Shown one piece after another: positions 13,193-25,100 of a DNA stretch of 64,000 nt (positions are counted from its first letter, which is position 1; each line of letters starts with the position of its first letter). The DNA comes from Daphnia carinata (lineage: Eukaryota > Arthropoda > Branchiopoda > Diplostraca > Daphniidae), in contig NC_081332.1 of NCBI RefSeq assembly GCF_022539665.2, positions 4,727,803 through 4,791,802 on the forward strand. Reading direction: 5' to 3'. A model generated the notes under the pieces. That model was not told where the DNA came from and searched no databases. It was given only the letters and a program-made list of their open reading frames with translations. Both the position numbers and the translations under genes were made by a program.

Positions 13193-16100
13193 GTGATTTA
13201 CTGTGGGGGAGTTGTTGTCAAAAGGGATGGATCACCTATTGTGATGACCCGTCGGGTAGATTGCCCACGCGGATAATGTCCGTCATTCAGCTGACCAGCA
13301 ACTAGGAGACATTGATGTCCAATGAATCTTCCCTAGCACATCAAAAAAGCATTTCCGGTAAAGGTCGATCATATTTCCTTAAAAAGAAAAGAAAAATATA
13401 ATTCGATATCGCTTCCTGTCGTGATGGAACAGTGTGTCCGTCCTTTTTTTTTTTTTTTTTTTTTTTTTGTACCGCTCCCTCCGATTCATCAGTGTCGTTT
13501 TTTTTGTAGCGAAAGTTGGGTACGTAGCAATTGGACATAGCCGACGAGAATCTGATGGGGTCCCAAGTTTAACGTGGAAATGTAACGTCTGAATTCGGGT
13601 TTAGTCAAAGTCCGAAACAGATTGCAACTCGCCTGGCCAGTTTTGATGTATTTGAGTAATATACAACTTCAATAGAACTCGGGGCCTCTGGCCAGAATTG
13701 AAGGGAACAGAGAAGAGTCCTGCAGGCGACGTTTGAAGTTCTCAGTGTAATATCGTACTCGGTATTTTATAATTTTTCTTCTCAATTTTTATTTTTATTT
13801 TTTGCGAAGTAGGTCCGTATCGCCAGGGTTGGGGCCAGATGGCGGTACTTCCATTTCAACTACCGCAACCCTGCCGGCCCATTCGCCCTCGCTCAACTCC
13901 TCGCACCGCAGCGGATCCCTACCCAGGCCGTTATCGCCTTCGCCGTCGCTCTCCAGCGATAAAAACGAACAGGATTTTCAGGTGAAATTAAAATTCTTTG
14001 TTTCCCCCACTCTCTGTTGTTCCATGGTCTAAAGACTTAAATTCTGGGATCGTCAGGAACGCGAGGAAGAGGAGAGAAAGCGCCGGCTTCAGCTCTACGT
14101 CTTCGTGTCGCGTTGTGTCGCGTACCCGTTCAACGCCAAACAACCGACCGACATGACCAAAAGGCAACTGAAAGTCTCCAAGCAACAGCTCGAGTCGCTC
14201 CAGCAACGTTTCCAGGTGCATTTTTATTATTTTATATATATTTTTTTCAAATGACTAGGATAATGTGGCCAAGTACATGGATGTTTGAAATCTTATGTCA
14301 TCCGGGCAAAATGCAGAGCTTCCTGAAAGGCGAAACACCCATCCTGGCTGACGAAGCGTTCCACAATGCCGTTCAGAGCTACACGGAGCTGTTTTTACGC
14401 TCCGATCGAGTTCTTCATGCCGTCACGGCTGGTGGCCTCTCGTCACAGGACTTTCGCGATGTGTTCCGGTTGAGTGTCGAACGTCGAGTTCGATCGTTGC
14501 CCGACATCGATGGTCTTTCCAAAGAGACGGTCCTAACATCTTGGATGGTTAAATTCGACGCCATCTTTAAAGGTTTTTTTCTTTTCTTTTCTTTCTTTGG
14601 ATATGAAATTTAAATTGTACGTTGCTAAGCATTTTTCGTGAAGGGGAAAATTGGAATTGATGTACACGTGCGATAGGCATCTTTCATTTCAATGCCGTTC
14701 GCGTCAATGCAAATTTAATTTCTATTTGACTGGCCATCCCCATACAGAGGTCAATGAATAGACATGGCCTCGTCTTTTATTCGTATTTTAAAAAAAAATA
14801 GTATTTAAGGGGTTTCTTTAAATGCGCGTTGCCTTTCTAATCCTTTTGTGGGGCTATAAAAGTTGGAAATTTGTGCTCGCAAGTGGCACATCATTAAAAA
14901 AAAACAAGTCGGGGAAAACTAGCCAAATGAGGAGCGCTTTCCCAGTGGAAAATGTTTCGATTCGTGAACCGGTTTTCTATTCGATGCATATTTTCTTAAC
15001 GAAGGAAACTAGCAAGAAAAGATGGTAGTTTCATATTCGACGGAAATCATTCTTTTCACAAACTGAACAAACTTTCATCTTTTTGTTCTTAAAAAATAAA
15101 AAGGCGTTGGCGAGGACGACTCGAGGAGGCCTGGAGGCGGCCCCAGATCTCAGCAGCAACAGCAGCAGCAGATGAACCAAAACCTACACAGCGAGTTGGC
15201 CTTGTCTAAAGAGCAACTCTACGACCTGTTCCAGCAGATCCTCGGTGTCAAAAAGTTTGAACACCAACTCCTGTTCAACGCCTTACAAGTTCGTACATCC
15301 GCCCAACGCCAAAAATAATTCCTCTTTGCAAATGATACCACAATAATGCAACGCAAAAAATAACAATATTTTTCTTTCATGTTCTGGTGTTGACAGCTGG
15401 ATTCGTCGGATGAACAAGCGGCCGCAATCCGGAGAGAACTGGATGGCCGACTACAAAAAGTAGCGGAAATGGAAAAGGTTCTTTTTCATCTCTTTCTGTA
15501 TCAATGTATATCAGCGTGGAAGTGATATTCGATGCCCCATTTTGCCTCCAACCTTTCCATCTTACTTGTGTGCAGACACTCGGTATTCCGCTTTCACGGC
15601 CATTGACATGTGCCGGAGTGTCTGACTCACGATTGTTTCCTTCCATGCCGTCGTCTGTCTTCGATCTTAAAGATTGACGAAGAGATTCATTTTCTTCCCT
15701 TTCTTTTAAAAAATTTTCTTTTAGAACCGGAAACTGATGCCCAGGTTCGTCTTGAAAGAGATGGAGGTGCTGTACATTGAAGAACTCAAATCGTCCATCA
15801 ACTTGCTGATGGCCAATTTGGAATCGCTGCCCGTCAGTAAAGGATCGGCCGACTCGCGCTACGGACTGCAACGCTTCAAACGCTACAACGTCAGCGGGTA
15901 AAAAGGCTATTTCATCTTTATTTCTCTCTTTGATCTCTTTATTTCCAAACTATCGCCACCCAACTAATGTTATAACGAGCCATTATTACAGCCGATAGTA
16001 ACTCCATCTTCTGCCATCGCTGCTCGCTTAATATTTCTTTTTGCCTTCTTTAAATCTAATCGTTTTCCTAATATTTTATCTTCTCCCCGTCAATTCGCCG

Positions 16101-19100
16101 CTGCTGTTGCTTGGCTACGCTCTCAGGAAACGGAGGAGCTCGTTGCTCAGGCAAGTGCATCGTGTTAGAAAGAAACTGAGTTTTTCTGATGTATCGTTTT
16201 TATTTTTATTTTTTATCCCGGCCTCTTACAACATGAGATAGCTATCATGTTTCCAATAACTAAAGTCAATATTGATAATCATTGGGAGGTCGGGGTAGAA
16301 AACAGGGGGCTTCGCCAATTGATAAATGAGCGTTTCCCGACTGTGTGTGTGTGCTTTTTCCTTGTTTGTTATTGTCGCTTGTGTGTGCGGAAGAAAAACG
16401 GTCGGAATTCACCATAATTTGTTGCTTGTTTTTTCTCCCACACAGGTCTCAAGGATCGCTTTCAAGATTAGATCAGGATGGACCCGATGGAGAATCTACC
16501 CTCTCTAAAATGGATATCGTCTTGTCTTTTACACTCGAGGTGCGTTTAATGCAAAATAATATTTAATATTTATGGCGAAATTAGAGTTTTGTGTGCAGGC
16601 CGGATGTCCGTTTTGCTTGCCAAAAAATTGCGTTTTTTTGCAAATGTACAACTTTTTGATGGATGTTTTTTTTTTTTTTTTTGCCAACCAGAAATCATCG
16701 CTACAGCTTTCATCCGGAGAGCGCAATCTATATTTATGATCCGCCCTTTTTCTCTCTTTTTCCAGCTCTTCGTTCTATTTTCTCTTCTCCCTAATTCTTT
16801 ATTCTTTTTCATTTCTCTTTCTCGCGGCTGTCCTATATCGCGGAAGCCGCATTTTTAGCTGGTAGACGCGCGCGGCGGCGGCGGCGTCATAGCTAAAAGC
16901 ACAAAACGCACTAATCGATACAGACCGACCTCAAGTCACTGCTATTTTTTTTCCCCTCCATATCCATTTTCTTATTCGATGGTTTATTTTCGCCGTTTTA
17001 GTGCCCGCCATTCCTTGTTTTGAATGAAGAGATTTTTTTTTTCAACTATTTTGATGTTAGTTTGCTTATCAACGTGATATGTCTGATGGCAGCGAGTTGT
17101 CGAATCCTGGAGAAAAAAGTTTCGAAAAAAACAAAAGTACTGTATCGGCTCGTGTTAGCGTTCCTCTTCGCTCGGTTGCCTTTTTTCATCAAAGGCAGTC
17201 GTTGTTTAGCTAGAGCCCTTTGCAAGGTTCTTTCTCCGAATGGGCCTGTGTCCCTAGCTAATGAGCTAATAATCCCTGCAGCTGCATCTCCCTTCTACTC
17301 TTCGGCCATATTGCATTCTCGAGTAACAGCAAAGAGGACAGCTCCCAACGTGATGAGTGGTCTAAAACTTGGCAGGAAATTGAAAGTTAAGAGACGAGCA
17401 TAGCAAACGATCGCATTTTGAAAACTAACAAACTTTGACATTATCCCGAGTCCCAATGAAGTTGGCGGAGTTAAATGGGATGCTGGAACCATTTGAATAG
17501 TTGGATAATCCTCTAACGAGCCTGTTGATGTAGAAGAATTGTCAACTAACGAACGGTACGTGTAAAAGCTGACTTTTGAAATCGTTCGCCGCTTCTTACA
17601 TTGTCAATTGGGAGGGGGGATAGCATAAAAAAAAGCCACACGCGTGATCCAATGAAAGCTGCACTACCAATCAGAGATAGTCTTCTTTTTTTTAGACAGA
17701 GTGTGGGCTTGCAGCTTCCTTCCTCTTCCTGGAAATATTCGCCATACTTTTTGGCAGTGGTTCATCGTTCGAAATCCGATTGGCTAAAGCCAATTCAGCA
17801 ATAACGAAAACCTTATCTTCTTTTCTGTCTATTCGTTCTCAACCAACAGCAGCAGTCAGAGGCACATAATGGCTCCCGTTGGGCTCATATATTGACGAGA
17901 CGTTCACACGCTAACTTTCTTTGCCTCTTTTTTTTTCTCATTTTCTTTGTATTCTTCTTCTTACCCGACGTCTTCTCGGCCTCTTCCGATGGCGCCTGAA
18001 TCATTCAGATCGATCCGTTCTTGTATGACCCAAAAAGAAATGCTCTTTTATTCACTAGTTCCGTATGGAAATATGCGATTCAATTCTGCATTTAAATCCA
18101 ACACTTTTGCAAACATTCGCATTCGCTTATTCACTGTTTATTTATTTATTTTTTTCGCTGACGAAATGTTTAGATTTAAAATGTTTTTCATTTTTTTTTT
18201 CTTTCTGCCGACAGGTCATTATCATGGAAGTGAAGGGATTGAAATCGCTGGCACCCAATCGCATCGTCTACTGCACGATGGAAGTCGAAGGCGGCGAGAA
18301 GTTGCAGACGGACCAAGCGGAAGCTTCGAAACCCATGTGAAAAATAATGCGCTATTTTTGTATACCTTTGTCTAATATTAATCGACATTTTCAACATAAA
18401 ATTTCTAGGTGGGACACTCAGGGCGACTTTACCACCACCCATCCGTTGCCTCTCGTCAAGATGAAGCTCTTTGCCGAAGCCGAAGGCATGTTCGCTCTTG
18501 AGGACAAGGAGCTGGGACGGATCGTTCTACGTCCGACTCCTTTGGCTTCCAAGGTATTTTTCTCTTTACATGTTTATTCTATTTCTTTTTTTTTTCTTTT
18601 GCATTTTTCTCTTTGTTTGTTTTTCTAATTGTCAAGTTCCCCGAGTGGCACAAAATGGAAGTTCCTAAAAACGCCATCGACAAAGACTTGCGGATCAAAA
18701 TCGCCTGCCGAATGGACAAGCCGCTCAATATGAAACATTGCGGGTGAGTTTAAAGCGTACATTTTTCGGGAGGGTGATTGTTCCGTACGTAGCCTAACGC
18801 ATTAATCGATACGCTTCTTCGATCCAACTGGCAATGTGACAGATAAGTCTAACTGCTTTCGTTCCATTCTCCAGGTACTTGTACGCTTGGGGCAAAGGCG
18901 TTTGGAAGAAATGGAAGAAACGCTATTACGTCCTTGTTCAGGTATCGCAATACACCTTTGCAATGTGCAGCTACAAGGAGAAGAAGACAGAGCCATCCGA
19001 AATGTTCCAGTTGGATGGCTACACAGTCGACTACATCGAGGCCGCCAGCGGTAAGGCCTTTTCAGCCTCGTATTATGAACGCATTTTCGGCTGTTGGGCG

Positions 19101-22100
19101 AAAAGAGGAGTGATGGTCGGAAAGGACAGAACAAATGTACTTGACTGTCGTTTATCTTCCGCACTCGAAATCATTTATAATCCAAACGCTTTCAAGTCAC
19201 GGAAACCGCGGCGGATGTCCATACGCCCTTTTCCCCGGTTTTTGAATGCGAAACGGGAAGTAACGATGACTCAGCACGCATGTTAGGCTCGTTAGGGCAC
19301 ATAAGTACATTACCAGTTCATTTGCACATAAACGCTGGACCGTTTCCTGCATTGTTGTGTTGATGACGTTTACAATGTAAAGATTATTAATTTATTTTTC
19401 TATTTTTATTGTTTTGTTATGTGCAGCCAATTTGATGGTGGGAATGGGTAAGGAAATGCCTGGCACACATGTCGTTATTTGTCAACGGCCGAATGAATTT
19501 GGTTTTTCGATTTCGGAGCATTAGATCTGGACGGCGGTCGATTTTTCTTCAACGCCGTCAAGGAAGGCGACAGTGTCGTCTTTGCCGCCGACGACGAAGC
19601 CGAGTCGCATCTCTGGGTGATGGCCCTCTACCGGGCGACCGGACAGTCGCACAAGCCCGCACCGCCTCTGACTCCATCGGGCAAAAGTTCCACCATCGCC
19701 AAGATCCAAGGAGGTAGTGTCACCGTTCCAAGTTCCGAAAATCTCAGCCAAAATAAACAAACGCTAATTTAATTAATTTTCTAGACACGGATCGTGCTCG
19801 CAAACACGGAATGGAGGAATACATCTCGGCCGATCCGGTCAAGTTTGATCATTCGCTCCTTTTCAAACTGGTCCAGACGCTGACGTTGGATTTCCGGTTG
19901 AACGATCCTTTTGCTTCTTTGGTATCTAAGACGCGTCCTACTTCCCTTCCTCCATCTTATTTATTTCTTTCCTTGTATCATCCCTTTTTTTTGTCCATCT
20001 TCTTCAATAGGGTTGGTTCTCACCCGGACAAATCTTCGTATTGGACGAGTATTGCGCTCGCTACGGAGTGCGGGGATGCTACCGCCATTTGTACTACCTG
20101 GCCGATTTGCTTTACAGAGCAGAACGCGGAATGATGATCGATCCCACTCTGATTCATTATTCCTTCGCCTTCTGTGCTTCGCACGTTCACGGAAATCGGT
20201 ATGGGATCATTTTTGTTCTATTATTTTTAACGTGCAATTACAGTTAATAATTTTCCTCCTTAAAGAGGCGAATTCTTATTGCTAATTCACTTCGGGTAAT
20301 TTGGCACTAGCTTTAGCCGTGATTTATCGCGTTCAGTACTTCGCATAAAATAACTATTTAGCAGTCGGCTGCATAAGTTTCTAAACAGATTACTGTCGGA
20401 CTGTTTTTTAATAACCCGACGTCCGTTTGATATTCATTAAATACCCCAGTTTGAATCAAATAACAAACCTACTGTGTGTGATAAATGATAAATGCTATTG
20501 AAAGGGGAACACTTTCTCTTTCCCTCCTAATTTTCTGTTCAGAATGCAATATTTGAGTTATTTCGTTTAAATAGCTGTTGGCCAAACTAAAGGTGCATTC
20601 ATTGCGTCCAGTATCATCTTGTTAATTAGACCTGGGCAGTAGATTGTTAAACTGAAGCGCTCTTCGTTGGTGGCTTCAATTCTAATAATTTTTTTTTTCC
20701 GTTTTTTTTATTTCCATCTTTTTTTTCAATTATTATTTCCTAATTATCTTCTATTTATTTACCTTTCTTTTGTCCTGCCGACGCCTTGCTGTTCTCTGAA
20801 CCGGCTCCAAAAACAAACAAAAAAAACTTAACACGTTCAAACACCGTATCCATTAATGCTATGATTGCTGTCTGTTCAAAATCAAAATCCATAAACAAAA
20901 ACGAAACGTTTAACTTTTAAAAACAAAACCATAATCATGTAGCCACTCGGACGGGGATGTGCTTGCCCCTGCCAGGTAGGCTTTTAATTGCTCTGGAACA
21001 ACCTTTTGTTAACACTTTCCTACTCCTATTGTGTAGTTGAATTGTTTATGTTTCCTATTAACCCAACTCGTTTGTCGTTGATGCATTTTCTGTGGTCCCT
21101 CCCTCCCCCCACTTTTGTTACAATTTTTCCTAGTTACTCGTAGTGAAATGTGTGACTTAATCGTGGAATCGCCTTTTAATGGATTCAGTTGGTCAGTATT
21201 ACGTTCTCGTTCGTCCTGTACGTTTGTCCTTGTGTGACGAATCCGTTTCAACCGTGCGTGACACACTAAACGAAAACTGAAACATTTCGTTTGCTTGCGA
21301 GCATCTACCCATTCCAGAACAAAACCCCCTGTTCAGCAAATCAATGTGTTCTGTCTTGAATGCCGAAACACAAGAAATCAGTCGGAAAACGGGGCCTGAT
21401 TTTTAACGAACGTTCGCTATTTGTAGGCCTGATGGCGTGGGCACAGTCACGCACGAGGAGAAGGACAAGTTTCAAGAAATCAAAGAGCGGCTTCGCGTTC
21501 GTCTTGAATATCAAATCACAAATTTTCGGTAAATTTTTTTCAATTGTTGTTTTTCTTTATTTGTATATCACTTTAAAATGTGATCGATAGATCGTGTTTT
21601 CCATTCGGCCGTCCCGAAGGAGCGTTGAAAGCTACTCTATCACTTATGGAACGGGTGAGTGAAATTGATATTAGAGCAATAAAAGAATTCCAATAAAGAC
21701 GTGCTTTGTTTCAACTATGCGTGTTTTGAAAATCTTTAGGTTTTAATGAAGGACATTATGACTCCCGTTCCAGCAGAAGAAGTTCGTGCTGTCATTAAGA
21801 AATGCCTTGAGAACGCGGCGCTCATCAATTATAACAAGCTGGCCAGTGAAGCCAAAGTGGAAGGTTAGTTTCCATCCTCAGTTGCTGGGTTCTGAATATT
21901 TTATTTCTGACGCTTTTTCAAAAAAATTCCGCATTGCTTTTTTATTCGTTAGGAGCCGAGACCACGATTCAAGGTAAGTGCCATCGCTTTTGCTATGCTC
22001 CAAATATGATTTGTCTTTTAACGTAATTTAATTCCAATTTCTATCGTCTGCCCAGATGATTTGAGTGGCGAACAGCCGGGCGTACCTCCCATGAAGAAAC

Positions 22101-25100
22101 TGGAAGATCTCATTCATTTAGCTGAATTATGTGTCGATCTACTCCAACAGAATGAAGAACACTATGCTGAGGTAATGTAACAGTCCAATTGATTTTAAAT
22201 GAACTTTGCTAGATGCCTAATGCTGAGAAAGGGGCTGCACTTGTGGTACTTGTGCTAAATCCAAAGAACAAAATTTGTGTTAGAAAATGTAAAGCAAAAA
22301 GATGTGGTGAACCCTACGATAACCAAAGCTGCCAATCCCATAAATGGCCTAATTTGGCTTTGCCTTTTTGTGCTATAACCATTACGTGTTCCAACAGCCA
22401 CACGCTCTCTCTTCTTACTTTCAATGTGACGCTTAATATTTCAATCCGATCATCTCGACTCGTCTGTATTAATGTTCCATCTTCATCATTGAAGACACTT
22501 GAGCTTCATTCTTAGTCTTGGTTTTCTCTTTTTCTCTTTCTGATTTCTTGACCCTCAAACCATCTTGCCTTGCTGCTTGTTCGGTGTCTGTTGTTCACAA
22601 AAAAGGCTTTCAAAGGGGTGAGTGTTGACGGTTTCTATTCATCTTTTTTCATTTGATTCTTCTGACACATCTTTTACGCCGTTGAATTCTCGCTTTTCGA
22701 CGTCAACTTTCATTTCAATTCACGTGCAGATATAATGTGTGTTTTTCATCTCTGTTCTTTCTCTCTGTTTTTCCCTCTTTCCTACTCAACTGTCGCTCAA
22801 AATCTGTCTCTGTCCCTCTCATTCGCACAAATCAGGATCAAGTGAGTATGAACGGCTTCTCCATGTCTTCACTCTGTTTCCTATTAGCTATCACACAACC
22901 TAACGTCTTTAGTCGGTCGCCCATCACTGCTCTAGTTGTCCAGCTTTTTACCCCTAACTTTAAGACCCATGATGCCTATAATAATAGTAGACGCAGATCG
23001 CGGTTGCCAAGTAGATGCTCGTAGTGTTAAGTTAATTAATGCGGATGACCTGGAACATAAATTTTGCTGAATGTAACGCAGGCATTTGCCTGGTTCAGCG
23101 ACTTACTGGTGGAACACGCCGAGATATTTTGGTCATTCTTCGCCGTCGACATGGACGCCGTTCTCGCTGAACAATTGCCCGACACTTGGGACTCGTTCCC
23201 GCTGTTCCAGATCCTTAACGACTACCTCAGAATGGACGGTGCGTTTGATTCCTACATCTTTGATTCGAATTACTAATTGTGGTATTCAATTACAGATAAT
23301 TTGAAGAACGGCCGGTTCCATCAGCATTTGCGCGATACCTTCGCTCCACAAGTCGTCCGATATGTTGATCTGATGGAGTCTAGTATAGCCCAGTCGATCC
23401 ACAAGGGATTCGAAAAGGAAAAATGGGAGATCAAAGGGTGAGAACGGTGTTATCAATTTTTGATTATGTTTGACATTAATCGTTTATTAAAACAGGAATG
23501 GCTGTTCGACTTCGGAGGACCTTTTTTGGAAGTTAGATGCCCTCCAGTCGTTTATTCACGATCTGCATTGGCCAGATGCCGAATTTGCCCGTCACTTGGA
23601 ACAACGGCTGAAGCTCATGGCTTGTGACATGATTGAATCATGCATTCAAAGGTTTTCTTTTTGTTTTTTTCTGTCAAAAGAAATGTAAACATCGTTCGCT
23701 TCTAAACTTTATAGGACAGAGAACGCTTTCCAGCAATGGCTAAAAAAGGGAGTCACCTTCAATTCGACAGATTATGTCCTGCCTGCTGAACTCTGTGCTA
23801 TGGTCAACGTAGTGCTCGATGCCAAGCAACAGTCTTTCAAACTTTGTGCTGTTGACGGAGTTGATGTGGTAAGTTTATGCAAAGGACATCGCCAACAGCA
23901 AACTCTCTGACTCTGAATCCCTTCATAGCATCAATATCATACCAAAATCGACGAGCTCATCGAGAGAACTTCCTCCACCATGTCCCAAGGTAAAAATCAA
24001 AGCTTAATTTTTAAACCATGCTCTTCTTTTATCGCAATTATGTACGACAGGTGTCGTCAGTCGGTTGCTATCAGTTCTCGAGTCGGTGATCAGCAAGTTG
24101 GCGCGCTACGACGAGGGATCCATCCTCGGATCGATCCTTTCTTTTACGGTAATCTCATTTCAACGTTCACGAATGATTTTTCTTCCAGTTATTTCCATTG
24201 AATGCCGACTGTTCTCTCTTTAACCTTCTCGTTTTTACTGCCACTGACGAGAAACTTTTGGCTTGCCCATTTGGGCTTACCTTTACCTACTTTGGTCTAC
24301 GATGCAGCACCTTCGCTGCCAGGGTTCTCGTTGATGGAATTTTAAACTCGTATCTTTTATTCAGTTCTGCAGTTATTTTTATCTATGCAAGTGGCCTTAC
24401 CACGAATATCTACGCATGACTTTTCTTACAATTTCTTTTTTCTTTTTGTTTTCTATGGTCTTGTCTTCCCCTTTTTTTCTCTCCCCTTTGGCTCTCGTTT
24501 TTTCCACTCCGATCGAAATTCTTTCCCTCTCCTGCTGGTATCCGTTTGTGTGTGTGAATGCCATCTTTCGTGGACGGCGTTTAACCAATGACAGTACAAG
24601 CAGAATGTTTCGGGATCGGGCCGAGATCTTGGCCAAGCCTATGTCAACTTCACTCGCAACTCCATGGACCAAATCCGCAGCAAAGTTAATGACGAACTTT
24701 GGATTCTCAACTTGTTTGACGTAACACTTTGAATTTAATTATCGATTCTTAGGATGCAATCTTTTTCAAACATTCTTCTTACTTTAGGCATGGTATGCAG
24801 CCCAGATTCAAATGCTGGGCACATGGCTGGCCGACCGGATGAACCACTCTCTCCATCCCTATCAATGCACTTGTTTAGCTCACATAGTCAAGGTACTTTT
24901 TCGTGTGTTGATGCCCAGGCTCTTTTGATAGTAGTAGTAGTCATTACCTGCATTAGTCTTTTACCCTGCATGGTTTTTAAAACAATTTTTCTACCTTATT
25001 TGGTTGTTCCTCGACCACCGAGTGTAGAAATTGCCTGCTGATTTAGAAGTCCACGGGATGTTGCCAACATCGCTCCACGGTCGTGACGCTGTGGTAGTAG

